Shown: piece after piece, positions 18,830 through 33,638 of the stretch | Position numbering within the stretch: position 1 is the stretch's first letter | Layout of the letters: the number at the start of each line of letters is the position of its first letter | Source of the DNA: Paraburkholderia hiiakae | GTDB lineage: Bacteria > Pseudomonadota > Gammaproteobacteria > Burkholderiales > Burkholderiaceae | Length of the DNA stretch: 64,000 nucleotides | Assembly: GCF_904848665.1 (NCBI RefSeq) | Contig: NZ_CAJHCQ010000001.1 | Location: forward strand, 310,001 to 374,000 | Direction: 5' to 3' | Notes under the pieces: model-generated | Seen by the model: only the letters and a program-made list of their open reading frames with translations | What the model was told of the DNA's origin: nothing | Databases searched by the model: none | Program-made: the position numbers and the translations under genes

Positions 18830-18854
18830 GCTGCATTCTCCCGAATGGATCGAA

Positions 18855-20009
18855 TCAAGAGCGACATGAACCGCCCAGGACAGATCGATAAACCGCCACG
18901 GTCTTCTGTGCGCACGCCTGCCAGGTCAGCTCGCGCGCTCTTGCCAGCCCTGCCTCGCGGAGTGTGTCGGCCTCACGTGTATGTTTGGTCACGTAGCGCA
19001 TGGCTTCGGCAATGTCACCTGCGTTGCCTGGGTCGACCAGGATAGCGGCATCCGCAGCCACTTCGGGAACGGATGTCGTATTGGACGCGATGACCAGAAG
19101 GCCCGAAGCGAACGCCTCCACGACAGGCAGTCCAAATCCTTCGCACAGCGAGGCAAAGACCAGCGCGCTCGCCGATTGCATCAAGGCGCGCACGTCAAAA
19201 TCCGGCAAATACTGCAGCCAGCGCGCACCGCCTTCGGTTTCACTCGCGCGCAAACGCGCGACGAGACTCTCACACCCCCAACCCGCCCGGCCAACGACGA
19301 CCAGTGGTACTTCCCGGCGCAACCCGGCCGGCAGACTTGAGTGCGCGTCCAGGACACGCTCGATATTCTTCCGCGGCTGCAAGGTGCCCACGCACAAGAA
19401 GAACCGCCCAGGCAAGCCCAGTCGCTTCAGCACCTCGTCACGAGCCGCTTGGTCGATCTGATCAAAAAACCGTGGGTGCACACCCAGGGGAACGACGGAG
19501 ATGCGTTCTGGAGCGATGCCGAAGTGCTCCACAATCGAGCGCTTCGAATACTCAGAGATCGTAACCACATGGTCTGCCCAGGCGCCCGAGCGCCGCAACA
19601 GCCAACGGCGCAGCGCGGCCAGCTTCACGGTCGTCCACTCGGGATTCGACAATGGAATGGCATCCATTAAGGTCGCGATGACGGGTATCGCAGACAGTTT
19701 TGGAATCAGGTGATCGGTCGCGTGGAACACGTCCACTTGCTCCGCGACCAGATCCTTTTCGGCGACGCACTTCCACGGACTGACCGCACCCAACGTCGCC
19801 ATGACCGCATGTCGGCCGAGATTCACAGGCGACCCGGCACCCGGCAGCACCCCCTCGCCGACGAACGTACGATAACCAACGGGGACGAGCTCGACCTCGC
19901 CCCCGGCAAGCAGCGCTCGGCCCAGTTCCCGCGTGTACGAGCCAATGCCGTCCACCCCCCCGTGTGCGATGCTACGGGCCAATGCCGTCGTACCAAAACC
20001 AACCTTCAC
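18855..20009 (-). CDS. Family 4 glycosyltransferase
   Basis: A 384-residue GT-B enzyme. The glycine-rich N-terminal loop is GGVDGIGSYTRELGRALL, the donor domain has FFLCVGTLQPRKNIERVLDAH and ASLCEGFGLPVVEAFASGLLVIAS with E-x7-E. The GTG start at 20009 is supported by GAGGGG five bases upstream. It is probably one of the assembly transferases for the polyrhamnose/mannose-like O-antigen, using an activated 6-deoxyhexose or mannose; this is family-level inference. It lies 150 bases downstream of gmd and 25 bases upstream of the next GT. Confidence 0.88.
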   Translation of the reverse strand: MKVGFGTTALARSIAHGGVDGIGSYTRELGRALLAGGEVELVPVGYRTFVGEGVLPGAGSPVNLGRHAVMATLGAVSPWKCVAEKDLVAEQVDVFHATDHLIPKLSAIPVIATLMDAIPLSNPEWTTVKLAALRRWLLRRSGAWADHVVTISEYSKRSIVEHFGIAPERISVVPLGVHPRFFDQIDQAARDEVLKRLGLPGRFFLCVGTLQPRKNIERVLDAHSSLPAGLRREVPLVVVGRAGWGCESLVARLRASETEGGARWLQYLPDFDVRALMQSASALVFASLCEGFGLPVVEAFASGLLVIASNTTSVPEVAADAAILVDPGNAGDIAEAMRYVTKHTREADTLREAGLARARELTWQACAQKTVAVYRSVLGGSCRS

Positions 20010-20159
20010 CCATGCCCCTCGATGTACATCCAGCGCGGTGTGTCTTCCCGCATTACTTTTGCGCGGTGCTCAGCGACGGGATCGCCCACTGGCGTACGCA
20101 ACCGCGCGAAAACACGTCCCATGCGGCCTGTGAGCCCCGTCACCAGCGTCCAAAGTCCA

Positions 20160-24957
<4,798 letters not shown>

Positions 24958-24958
<1 letters not shown>

Positions 24959-26373
24959 CAACCCTCCTCTTTTTGACGTCGTGCAACGGCGATCTTTAAA
25001 TCCGAGTAGATCTCGCGGGCGTGCGGTGTGAGATGAACGGCGTCGCTCGGGATGACGGCAGCGGGTTGCGCAGGCTGCACTTCGAACCCGGTTGCGATCA
25101 GCGTAAGCCGCTGCTTCAGACGGGGAAATCGCTTGAGGAGGCTTAGCGCTGGTCCGGCAAGCCACGGTTGACGACGAACGTACAGCGTGGCGCGACCGAG
25201 TGCCCGCTTCGCGTTCGATTTGACTGTATTGCGCTGCAACGCGTGCACGACGATGCCGACTCCGCGCAATGGCGCCGTCACGCGCCACGAGGTACTCGCA
25301 TGAACAGCTTCGAGCTGCAGGGAGTATTCGTGTGCGAGTGCTTCTGCGCGCAGCACACGCGCTTCCAGGACCTCTCTGGCTTCGCGGCCTTCGCGTTGTG
25401 CCTCGTGAGCGTCTCTTTGTGCCTCGTGAGCTTCGCGTTGCGCCTCATGCGCGTCCCGTTGTGCCTCGTGAGCTTCCCGTTGTGCCTCCTGAGCCTCCCG
25501 CTGGGCCTCGTGAGCTTCGCGTTGTGCATCCTGGGCTTCGTTTCGCACTTGCCCGACCATGTCCTCGGCTTGCGTCGTACGAGCCAGGGCATCTCTCACA
25601 TTAGCCTCGATTTGCTGGAGGCGTGCTTGAGCGTGCTCCGTATGCCGTATTGCGAGCGCTGGCAGCGTAAGGCCATATTCCTTTTCGAATGCTGGCGCCG
25701 TGTCTGCGAGCAAATCCTCGTCGCCACCCTTTTGCGCGACCACGGAATAATCTGGGCTCACGCCCTCGAGCACGTTCAAAAGACTGATAGCGGCTGCCGG
25801 ATTATGTAGCGATTGCGGTTCTTGCAGGCGCAGTATTTTCACGCGCTCAAAACCCGCATATTCGGCGGCAAAACTGAGCAATGGCGGTGGAAGCGGCTGC
25901 CGATGGGTCGGATCCATATAGAAGAGCGAACCCGCCACAACGATGTTTTCCGGATTCGGCGTCTCCATGATGAGCACGCCGCCCGGCACGAGTACGCGCA
26001 TCGTTTCGGTAATCAGTTCGCGCACGTCACCGAAACTGATGTGCTCGACGACGTGAAACGCGGAGACGACGCTAACGCTCGCATCCGGCAGCGAGCGCAA
26101 CATGTCGAGCGCATCGCGCTGCTGCACATCCATGCCCCGCTCATGACACGCCACAAGCATGCCCTCATCGAGATCGACTCCTTGAGCGTGAAAACCCTCG
26201 GCCGACGTGAGGTCAAGCCATTCACCACGCCCGCAGCCAAGATCGAGCGCAATCGCGTTCCCGCGCTCCGTCACCAATGGGCGAATGAAGGGCAGGTAGA
26301 CCTGCAATCGTGTCGCGATGAGTTCCCTTGAGCCCCGATGGCGATCTTCAAATGCACTATAAAAACTATCCAC
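24958..26373 (-). CDS. SAM methyltransferase with heptad-repeat coiled coil, candidate chain terminator/ruler
   Basis: A 471-residue protein. Residues about 35-200 form a class I SAM methyltransferase (LDLGCGRGEWL, then GVDLDEGML and FHVVEHI). Residues about 240-355 are a predicted coiled coil whose core (283-331) is seven near-identical copies of AQREAHE. A short basic/hydrophobic tail follows. The start is GTG, overlapping the wzt stop as TAGTG. WbdD-type proteins cap the growing O-antigen by methylation or phosphorylation and set chain length through a coiled coil, so a similar role is likely. No kinase domain is visible, so methyl capping alone is inferred. Confidence 0.88.
25381..25527 (-). 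repeat. Tandem 21-bp repeat (seven copies) encoding coiled-coil heptads
   Basis: Seven copies of a 21-base unit, each encoding one AQR(E/D)AHE-type heptad, lie head to tail inside the methyltransferase gene. Copies differ mostly at a few wobble positions and at the E/D and H/Q codons. Because the unit is a multiple of three and exactly one heptad, copy-number change would lengthen or shorten the coiled coil without breaking frame or register. Confidence 0.95.
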
Positions 26374-27593
26374 TACGACATGCTCCTCACCGTAGTCGGC
26401 AGCCAGGCCACTCCGACGAAGGGTTGCGTCTTTATGTTGATGACGTCGAAGACCAACGCGCGGTCACGCCATTGATAGTTGTTAGCCACATGCGCGACGC
26501 CCGTGTGCAGCGCCACGGAAACCGAATAGCTGCCCACGCCAATATTCGCCATGAATTCGAAATCCAGCTCGAGCGACTGACCCGCGGCCAAATCGACCAA
26601 CACCTGCTTCAGGTGATAAGTGTTTGTTCCGAATACCGTCTGTCCGAGCCGGTCCTTGATCATGTACCCGATCACGAGTTCAGGGATCGCCCGGACGCAT
26701 TTGACCTTGACACGCAGCGCGACAGGTTGCCCAACACTGACAACCTCGGCCGGCTGCGCTGACTCGTCAAGCAGCACGACCTCCTCGATCACGGCTTCGC
26801 CGGTTCCCGAAACAGTTTGTACCGTCCCGTCAGTCAACGCTTCCTGTTTGACCTCATGATTCTTGCGATCGGCCAACAGTGCATTGTAGTAGTCCATGAC
26901 CGCCTCGGGAGGGCCTTCCATCTCCAAACGCCCCGCGTTCAGCAGAATGGCGCGATCGCAAATGGCTTGAATCGCTGCTTTGTCATGCGCCACGATGAGT
27001 AGCGTCGTGCCCTGCTTGCGAAACTCTCGAATGCGGTCAAAGCTTTTGTGCTGGAAATAGGCGTCTCCGACCGAGAGCGCCTCATCGACGATCAGCACGT
27101 CGGGCCGACGAGCCGTCGCCACACTGAATGCGAGGCGTACCTGCATGCCGCTCGAATACACGCGCACGGGCTGATCGATATATTCACCGATCTCCGCGAA
27201 CGCCTCGATTTCCGGCATCAACGAGACAATCTCTTCCACACTGTAGCCAAGCAGTTGCCCCGCCATCATGACATTCTGGCGTCCAGTGAAATCGGGATGG
27301 AACCCCATCCCCAGTTCCAGCAACGCGGCCACACGCCCCGTCATGCTCACGCTGCCAACCGTTGGCTGCGTGGTCCCGACGATCATTTTCAACAATGTGC
27401 TCTTTCCCGCACCGTTGATGCCGATGATGCCCAGCGCTTCGCCGGCACTAACGGTGAAGTTCACGTCCTGTAGCACCCAGTGCGGGGTGTGATGTGCCCG
27501 ACCACGCGGATCCATCCACTCCACAAGACGCGACCAGCGTGTAGGGTACTGCTTGAAGGCTTTCCCGAGATTGGTAACGGTAATGGTGCCCAT
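26373..27593 (-). CDS. wzt: O-antigen ABC exporter ATPase with C-terminal carbohydrate-binding domain
   Basis: A 406-residue ATPase energising export of the finished undecaprenyl-linked polysaccharide. Walker A is GINGAGKST (58-66), the signature is YSSGMQVRLAF and Walker B is DVLIVDEALSVGD. The Wzt hallmark LLELGMGFHPDFTGRQN is present. Residues from about 265 form the extra beta-sandwich domain that in O9a-type Wzt binds the methylated chain end before export. The ATG at 27593 overlaps the wzm stop as TGATG. The presence of this domain fits the neighbouring capping methyltransferase. Confidence 0.95.
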   Translation of the reverse strand: MGTITVTNLGKAFKQYPTRWSRLVEWMDPRGRAHHTPHWVLQDVNFTVSAGEALGIIGINGAGKSTLLKMIVGTTQPTVGSVSMTGRVAALLELGMGFHPDFTGRQNVMMAGQLLGYSVEEIVSLMPEIEAFAEIGEYIDQPVRVYSSGMQVRLAFSVATARRPDVLIVDEALSVGDAYFQHKSFDRIREFRKQGTTLLIVAHDKAAIQAICDRAILLNAGRLEMEGPPEAVMDYYNALLADRKNHEVKQEALTDGTVQTVSGTGEAVIEEVVLLDESAQPAEVVSVGQPVALRVKVKCVRAIPELVIGYMIKDRLGQTVFGTNTYHLKQVLVDLAAGQSLELDFEFMANIGVGSYSVSVALHTGVAHVANNYQWRDRALVFDVINIKTQPFVGVAWLPTTVRSMS

Positions 27594-28387
27594 CAAAGTT
27601 CATCCACCATTTCGCCCGCATGTTTACGGAACAAGCTGAAGCCGGCGAGACACAGCCCCACACCCAACACGGTAACGAACCAAAGCTGGGACCAATCCGG
27701 CCAACTGGCTTGCATCATCACGACCTGGAAGGACTCAATCAGCGGCGCCATCGGGTTGAACCTCATTCCGGACTGAATCGCCTTCGGCAAAATGTCGACT
27801 GAGTAGACAATCGGCGTCAACCAGAACCAGAAGTTCAGCACGATGCCGAAGAATTGCCCGACATCACGGAAGAACACGTTCAACACACCTAGCGTGATGC
27901 CAAGGCCGATACCGAACAACGTCAGCAGGATCAACAAGGGAATGACGGCGAGAAACACGACGCCGGGGAAATTGCCCGTAATGATCAGGAACGCCGTGAA
28001 CAGTCCGAACACGATGACAAAATTGACAAGCGCGTTGACAACCACGATCACGGGCAAGCACAACCGCGGAAAGCTGAGCTTCTTGATCATGTTCGCGTTT
28101 TCGATGAACGCGTTCTGCGCTCGACTGACGATTTCGACGAACATACCCCAAGGCAGGACGCCGGCGCACAAGTGAATGCTGTACGCAAAACTGCTGTCCA
28201 CGCCAGGCAGCCGGGCATGCATGACCCGAGCGAAGATCACCGTATAGACAACGATCATTGCCAGCGGATTAAGCACAGTCCACGCCGCGCCCAATAGGGA
28301 ATTGCGGTATTTAGACTGAAACTCCCGCTTCACACTGCCTAAAATGAAGCCGCGATAGGCCCAAAGGGCTCTCAGCATTCCTAACAT
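27593..28387 (-). CDS. wzm: O-antigen ABC exporter permease
   Basis: A 264-residue permease of the ABC-2 polysaccharide/polyol family with six helices, forming the channel partner of Wzt in the inner membrane. Family segments are KREFQSKYRNSLLGAAWTVLNPL near the N-terminus and FFRDVGQFFGIVLNFWFWLTPIVY. The ATG at 28387 overlaps the manC stop as TGATG, and its own stop overlaps wzt, so the two subunits are made coupled. Length and topology are normal for the family. Confidence 0.95.
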   Translation of the reverse strand: MLGMLRALWAYRGFILGSVKREFQSKYRNSLLGAAWTVLNPLAMIVVYTVIFARVMHARLPGVDSSFAYSIHLCAGVLPWGMFVEIVSRAQNAFIENANMIKKLSFPRLCLPVIVVVNALVNFVIVFGLFTAFLIITGNFPGVVFLAVIPLLILLTLFGIGLGITLGVLNVFFRDVGQFFGIVLNFWFWLTPIVYSVDILPKAIQSGMRFNPMAPLIESFQVVMMQASWPDWSQLWFVTVLGVGLCLAGFSLFRKHAGEMVDEL

Positions 28388-29826
28388 CAAGCCCGCCCGT
28401 AAGCGTCCTGGAAGCGAACGATGTCGTCTTCCCCCAAATACTCGCCGCTCTGAACCTCGATCATCACGAGGTCCAGCACGCCCGGGTTTTCAAGGCGATG
28501 CTTATGCCCAGCAGGAATGTATGTTGACTCGTTGGTACGAACGAAGATTTCCTTTTCCCCGTTGACGACCTTGGCCATTCCGCACACGACGATCCAGTGT
28601 TCGCTGCGGTGATGGTGCATCTGCAGACTCAAGCTGGCTCCGGGCTTCACCTCGATGCGCTTGATCTTGAAACGGGGCCCTTCTTCCAGCACCGTGTAGG
28701 TCCCCCAAGGACGGCTCACGGTGCGATGCAGTTTGTAGGCGTCGTGATTCTCTTTCTTCAGGCGTGCGACGACCTGCTTCACGTCCTGCGCACGATCGGG
28801 ATGCGCAACCAGCAAGGCATCCGGGGTATCGATGATCATCAAGTCAGCGACGCCCACCGCCGCCACCAGTCGATTCGGACTTTGCACATAGGTGTTGCGA
28901 CTATCGACAAAGATCGCGTCGCCAACGGCGCGATTGCTGTCCTGGTCCGGAGCGACGAGATCGCGAATGGCGCCCCACGAGCCGATGTCGCTCCAACCAA
29001 ACGAGGAGGGCACCACAGCTACGTTCGACGAACGTTCCATCACCGCGTAGTCAATCGAGATGTCGGGCACCGTCTGGAACGACTCAGCTGGAATTTCGAG
29101 CATCTGCGCCGACGGCCTACTTGCCTGCAACGCCGCCCAGCATGCCTCTGTTGCCGCGGTGACGTCCGGGGCAGAACGGGCCATTTCGTCCAGAATGACG
29201 CCGGCTTTGAAACAGAACATGCCCGAGTTCCACAGGTAGTTGCCCGTGGCGACATACTCCGCGGCCTTCACCGCGTCCGGCTTCTCGACAAAGCGCAGCG
29301 CAGTACGGCCGTCACCAATTTTTTCTCCCGCTTCGATGTAGCCAAAACCGGTGTCCGGACTCGTCGGCACGATGCCGAATGTCACCAGCTTGCCTCGATT
29401 CGCCAATTCGACCGCACTCGCGACGGCGCCGGCGAATCCCTCCTCGTCCTGAATCAGATGATCTGCCGCGAGAACAAGCATCAACGCATCGCGCCCGTAC
29501 TTTTCTGCCACGTAGCGCGCCGCCATTGCCGCTGCGGGTGCCGTGTTTCGGCCCATAGGCTCAAGCATGAACGTGCCAGACTGAAGTTCGCCGAGCTGCG
29601 CGCTCGCGAACTCATCCTTGCTCATGAAGTAGTAGTCACGGTTGGTGACTGTCAGGATCTCTCCGCGTTGCGATTCATCGCCGCCAACCTCCGCCGCCCT
29701 ACGGTACGTCTTCAAGAGCAAGCTCTCGCCATCCGAAAGCTTCATGAACGGTTTGGGGTGCCCTTCACGGGAAACTGGCCAAAGTCGCGTGCCAGCACCA
29801 CCGGACAAGATGACGGGGATTAACAT
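28387..29826 (-). CDS. manC: Mannose-1-phosphate guanylyltransferase/mannose-6-phosphate isomerase
   Basis: A 479-residue bifunctional enzyme. The N-terminal pyrophosphorylase domain begins VILSGGAGTRLWPVSR and has FVEKPDAVKAAEYV; the C-terminal type II isomerase cupin has RPWGTYTVLEEG and SLQMHHHRSEHWIVV with metal-binding His residues. It supplies GDP-mannose to Gmd or directly to mannosyltransferases. I chose the ATG at 29826 with GGAG eight bases upstream; a GTG nine bases earlier is less well placed. It heads the coupled run manC-wzm-wzt-methyltransferase-GT-gmd. Confidence 0.95.
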   Translation of the reverse strand: MLIPVILSGGAGTRLWPVSREGHPKPFMKLSDGESLLLKTYRRAAEVGGDESQRGEILTVTNRDYYFMSKDEFASAQLGELQSGTFMLEPMGRNTAPAAAMAARYVAEKYGRDALMLVLAADHLIQDEEGFAGAVASAVELANRGKLVTFGIVPTSPDTGFGYIEAGEKIGDGRTALRFVEKPDAVKAAEYVATGNYLWNSGMFCFKAGVILDEMARSAPDVTAATEACWAALQASRPSAQMLEIPAESFQTVPDISIDYAVMERSSNVAVVPSSFGWSDIGSWGAIRDLVAPDQDSNRAVGDAIFVDSRNTYVQSPNRLVAAVGVADLMIIDTPDALLVAHPDRAQDVKQVVARLKKENHDAYKLHRTVSRPWGTYTVLEEGPRFKIKRIEVKPGASLSLQMHHHRSEHWIVVCGMAKVVNGEKEIFVRTNESTYIPAGHKHRLENPGVLDLVMIEVQSGEYLGEDDIVRFQDAYGRA

Positions 29827-30035
29827 CACATTCACTCCAAATTTAGTATCCGTCGACGAAGGAAAGCCTTCGCCACGTATATTGCTGCGTCGCCTAAGTA
29901 GTGTCCGCCGATCAGGCCAAACCGGGCCGGGCCAGAATTATAGCTGGCGAACTACTGCCCCTCGCAACACACGGTAATAATGGCACTCCAATCAAACCCG
30001 ATCAAAAGATACCTGTCTAACCTGAAAGAAAGACC

Positions 30036-31238
30036 TTACCTGACAGCAACTTCAACTTCGCCGAGTGCACTTGGATCGCCGTTGTCGAACCAGGCGATAC
30101 CTTCCTGAACCAGGGTCAACTGCAGAATGTACTGCCCAGGGATGGATGGCGCCACGACGCGTGCCTGCATTTCCCTTTCCTCGCCCGGCATCAACGATGC
30201 CTGCAGCCTTGTCCGCTCGCCGTCGAACACCACTAGCTTCGAACGCGTGGCGTCAATCCAGTGATATGACACGTGCACGGGATTCGGCGCTCGGCTGGAG
30301 ATTTGGTAGCGGGACCGATTGGACAACCGCAGGCGAACGGAGAATGACTGACTAGCAGCGACTTCTGACGGTGCGTCTCGCGCTGCGACCTCGACCTGCG
30401 TCCGCGCCTGCTCGCCCATGGGTAAGTGCCAGGACTTCTTGACCAGTGTTTCCGACTGCCAATAATGCCCTGTCAATAACGAACCCATCATCTCGCCCAT
30501 GCGCTCGTCAAAGAGCTCACAAGCCCATGCATACAACTCTTGATCGAGCGTAGTCAGTTCGCGAATCGCATCAATTTCCGCCGCAGACAACTCACCATTT
30601 CCGTTCCTATTCGACGAAACATTCAATCGACGTGCGGAAAAGTTCGGGAAATATCCGAGATCGTGCGCAAGAAGACTCATTGAGTCGCGCATTCGCTCGG
30701 TAATGCCAAAAAATGCAAACGATTCCAACCGCTTTTTGGCAAGGCCCAGCAATTCCTGATCGTGTCGACGAGCCGCATATTCCTTGACGACTGCATGTCC
30801 GTATCCGACCGGATCGCGAGACAACTTTTGATAGTCGAGGTCCACCGCCAGAAACAGCGTCTGCGTATTGACGAGATCCCAATTCGTTTCCGTATCCCGA
30901 ACAAAATCGAGCAACGACCAGCTTTCACTGTGCATTTGCTGGTGCCGGTATGCATTTGCGTCGCGCTTCGCGTGCAAATACCACGAAACGGTACGTTGCA
31001 CCGGATCACGCAGCATCGTGATATACGTCAGGCTTCGCCTAACATAGGTGTCCAACCCGTGCCAGAGATGCCCGCGAAACAACCTGTATCGCGACGTTGA
31101 CCCCTCTGGGAGGGCAAACAGCTCCGGGAGCAATTGCGCCGGGCAGATATCTTCCGGATCGAATTGATCATCCAGAAATGAGATAAGCGAAGTCCCCCCC
31201 GTTTTCGGGATATGGAGGTAGTAAACAGGATTCGTCAT
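30036..31238 (-). CDS. Sulfotransferase-like protein with C-terminal Ig-like domain
   Basis: A 400-residue protein. Residues 6-15 (YLHIPKTGGTS) form the 5'-phosphosulfate loop and TMLRDPVQRTVSWYLHAK matches the 3'-phosphate site of PAPS-dependent sulfotransferases (sulfotransferase family 2-like). From about residue 290 a second domain is rich in beta pattern: ...RLRLSNRSRYQIS, SYHWID, MPGEEREMQARVVAPSIPGQYILQLTLVQEG-WF. That type of domain is seen fused to various glycan-modifying enzymes and may bind carbohydrate. It could sulfate the O-antigen or a precursor; no PAPS-synthesis gene is nearby. Spacing (209 bases to manC, 67 to rfbD) suggests a separately inserted gene. Confidence 0.78.
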   Translation of the reverse strand: MTNPVYYLHIPKTGGTSLISFLDDQFDPEDICPAQLLPELFALPEGSTSRYRLFRGHLWHGLDTYVRRSLTYITMLRDPVQRTVSWYLHAKRDANAYRHQQMHSESWSLLDFVRDTETNWDLVNTQTLFLAVDLDYQKLSRDPVGYGHAVVKEYAARRHDQELLGLAKKRLESFAFFGITERMRDSMSLLAHDLGYFPNFSARRLNVSSNRNGNGELSAAEIDAIRELTTLDQELYAWACELFDERMGEMMGSLLTGHYWQSETLVKKSWHLPMGEQARTQVEVAARDAPSEVAASQSFSVRLRLSNRSRYQISSRAPNPVHVSYHWIDATRSKLVVFDGERTRLQASLMPGEEREMQARVVAPSIPGQYILQLTLVQEGIAWFDNGDPSALGEVEVAVR

Positions 31239-31305
31239 TCAGTTAATCATCTTTACAGGATTACGACGTTGAGGACGCAACAGCCCTCGCAGACAGCCAT
31301 CTGAG

Positions 31306-32190
31306 CTAATCGCTCAAGCACAGCTGCAGCGCTTCGCCCCAAGGCGGCATCCGCAAACCGAACACCTCTGTCAACTTGTCCAGCGACAGTCTCGAGTTGG
31401 CCGGCCGCTTCGCAGGCGTCGGATAGTCGCTCGCGGGAATCGGCATCACCGTAGGCGCATCCGCGCCCATCGTGGTCGCAAATATCGCTTCGGCAAAGCC
31501 ATGCCAGGACGTCGCGCCAGCCGAGGACAAATGGTAGACACCGGAACGACGCACCCACCAATCGATGTCGTTCGCCGCCGCACCTTGCGCCACGATATGC
31601 GACGTTGCAGCGGCAATCGTCTTCGCCCAAGTTGGCGCGCCGACCTGATCCGCGACGACTCGCAATTCCTTCCGCTCGGCGCCCAGCCTCAACATCGTCT
31701 GCAGGAAATTCTTGCCGCGTCGGCCATACACCCAACTCGTACGCAGGATCAAATGCGCGCAGCCCGTCGCAGCAATCGCGCGTTCGCCATCGAGCTTCGT
31801 TTCCCCATATACGTTCTGAGGATTCGTTGCGTCGGCTTCCAGGTACGCGCTCGATTTCACACCGTCGTACACATAGTCGGTCGAATAGTGAATCAGCGCG
31901 CCACCAGCACGCGCAGCCTCTTCGGCAAATACGCGTGGTACGTCTACGTTCAAGCATCGTGCGGCTTCGATGTCAGTCTCAGCCTTGTCCACCGCCGTAT
32001 AAGCAGCCGGATTCACAATGAGCGACGGCTTCGCGTCCCGCACGAAGGCTCGCACGCGATCGAGATCGGAGAGATCGAGCGTCGAACGGTCACACGGCAC
32101 CACGCGGCCAAGCCCCTGCAACGACCGCAGCAGCTCGAATCCAACCTGGCCGTTCACGCCCGTCACAAGGATCGTCAATTCCCGACTCAT
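31306..32190 (-). CDS. rfbD: dTDP-4-dehydrorhamnose reductase
   Basis: A 294-residue SDR catalysing the last step to dTDP-L-rhamnose. It has the motif LVTGVNGQVGFELLRSL, NPAAYTAVDKAE, HYSTDYVYDG and the Y-x3-K pair in NVYGETKLDGE, then LRTSWVYG. I chose the ATG at 32190 with GAGG upstream; the longest frame adds 69 low-quality residues that overlap rfbC. It lies seven bases after the rfbC stop, so the operon order is rfbB-A-C-D. Confidence 0.96.
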   Translation of the reverse strand: MSRELTILVTGVNGQVGFELLRSLQGLGRVVPCDRSTLDLSDLDRVRAFVRDAKPSLIVNPAAYTAVDKAETDIEAARCLNVDVPRVFAEEAARAGGALIHYSTDYVYDGVKSSAYLEADATNPQNVYGETKLDGERAIAATGCAHLILRTSWVYGRRGKNFLQTMLRLGAERKELRVVADQVGAPTWAKTIAAATSHIVAQGAAANDIDWWVRRSGVYHLSSAGATSWHGFAEAIFATTMGADAPTVMPIPASDYPTPAKRPANSRLSLDKLTEVFGLRMPPWGEALQLCLSD

Positions 32191-32197
32191 ATTCGCC

Positions 32198-32749
32198 TCA
32201 AGCGTAGAGTTCAGCTTCGGCCAGACGCACACCCGCCGCATCCTTCGCCGCCAGCACCGGCTCGCCCTCGATCGGCCATTCGATTCCGATTTCCGCATCG
32301 TTCCAGATGATGCTGCGCTCGTGCTCCGGGTACCAGTAATCGGTCGTCTTGTACAGAAACTGCGCGGACTCCGACAACACGACAAAGCCGTGCGCAAACC
32401 CAGGCGGCACCCACAATTGCCGATGATTGTCGACCGACAGATTCACGCCGACCCACTTACCGAAGCGCGGCGAGCCTTTTCGGATGTCGACCACCACGTC
32501 GAACACTTCACCCTCGACCACGCGCACGAGCTTCCCCTGCGCATGCTCGATCTGATAGTGCAGCCCGCGCAGCACCCCACGCGACGAACGCGAGTGATTG
32601 TCCTGCACGAATTCGACACCCTGCTCCACGTGCTCAGCGAACTCGCGCGCGTTAAAGCTCTCGTAAAAGAAGCCGCGTGCGTCACCGAACACCCTGGGCT
32701 CAATGATCTTGACTTCGGGCAATGCCGTCGCCGTTACCTGGATAGCCAT
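32198..32749 (-). CDS. rfbC: dTDP-4-dehydrorhamnose 3,5-epimerase
   Basis: A 183-residue cupin-fold epimerase converting dTDP-4-keto-6-deoxyglucose to the L-rhamno form. It shows [31 protein letters not shown] with the catalytic His, and [15 protein letters not shown]. Its start overlaps the end of rfbA by 16 bases, indicating coupled translation. Length is normal for RmlC. Confidence 0.96.
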   Translation of the reverse strand: MAIQVTATALPEVKIIEPRVFGDARGFFYESFNAREFAEHVEQGVEFVQDNHSRSSRGVLRGLHYQIEHAQGKLVRVVEGEVFDVVVDIRKGSPRFGKWVGVNLSVDNHRQLWVPPGFAHGFVVLSESAQFLYKTTDYWYPEHERSIIWNDAEIGIEWPIEGEPVLAAKDAAGVRLAEAELYA

Positions 32750-33627
32750 GCAACCTGATTGATAAGAATGTTCTGGAGGTACTGCCCGTAGCTGTTCTTC
32801 GCCAGCGGTTTGGCAAGCTTCAACACCTGCTCCGCATCAATCCACTGCTTGCGATACGCGATCTCCTCGGGACACGCGACAACGAGGCCTTGGCGCTTCT
32901 GCAGCGTCGCAATGAAGGTCGCCGCCTCGATCAACGAATCGTGCGTACCGGTATCGAGCCACGCATACCCGCGCCCCATGATCTCGACGCTGAGCGCACC
33001 GTCAGCGAGATAGCGCGAATTCACATCCGTGATTTCCAGTTCGCCGCGCGCCGAAGGTTTGATGTCGGCCGCGATGTCGCACACGCGGTTGTCGTAGAAG
33101 TACAGCCCCGTGACCGCATAGTTCGAGCGCGGCTTCGCAGGCTTCTCTTCGATCGATACCGCACGGAACGACTGATCGAATTCGACCACGCCATAACGCT
33201 CGGGATCGTGCACGTGATAGGCGAACACCGTTGCGCCAGCCTCTTGCGCATTAGCATGCTCGAGCTGCTTCGCGAGATCGTGTCCGTAGAAAATGTTGTC
33301 GCCAAGGATCAGCGCGGACGGATCATTGCCGATGAAATCCTTGCCAATGATGAACGCCTGAGCGAGTCCGTCAGGCGACGGCTGCACCGCGTACTGGATA
33401 TTCATCCCCCACTGGCTGCCGTCACCGAGCATCGCCTCGAAACGCGGCGTGTCCTGCGGCGTCGAGATGATCAACACGTCGCGAATGCCCGCCATCATCA
33501 TCGTCGACAGCGGGTAGTAGATCATCGGTTTGTCGTACACCGGCAGCAGCTGTTTCGACACGACGTGCGTGATCGGATACAGCCGCGTTCCGGAGCCGCC
33601 CGCGAGAATGATGCCTTTACGTGCCAT
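32734..33627 (-). CDS. rfbA: Glucose-1-phosphate thymidylyltransferase
   Basis: A 297-residue nucleotidyltransferase that makes dTDP-glucose. The N-terminus [17 protein letters not shown] is diagnostic, followed by [28 protein letters not shown] and the [20 protein letters not shown] substrate region. I chose the ATG at 33627, with AGGA eight bases upstream, in place of a start 81 bases earlier inside rfbB. The C-terminus overlaps the start of rfbC. Confidence 0.96.
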   Translation of the reverse strand: MARKGIILAGGSGTRLYPITHVVSKQLLPVYDKPMIYYPLSTMMMAGIRDVLIISTPQDTPRFEAMLGDGSQWGMNIQYAVQPSPDGLAQAFIIGKDFIGNDPSALILGDNIFYGHDLAKQLEHANAQEAGATVFAYHVHDPERYGVVEFDQSFRAVSIEEKPAKPRSNYAVTGLYFYDNRVCDIAADIKPSARGELEITDVNSRYLADGALSVEIMGRGYAWLDTGTHDSLIEAATFIATLQKRQGLVVACPEEIAYRKQWIDAEQVLKLAKPLAKNSYGQYLQNILINQVAWLSR

Positions 33628-33638
33628 TGCCTTGTTCC

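Noticed and set aside
24959..25288. N-terminal 110-residue extension of the triple glycosyltransferase
   Set aside because: It lies within the methyltransferase gene in another frame; the TGATG junction marks the proper start.
25381..25527. Possible CRISPR-like array of 21-base repeats
   Set aside because: Repeats are directly adjacent without unique spacers and encode heptads in frame within a gene.
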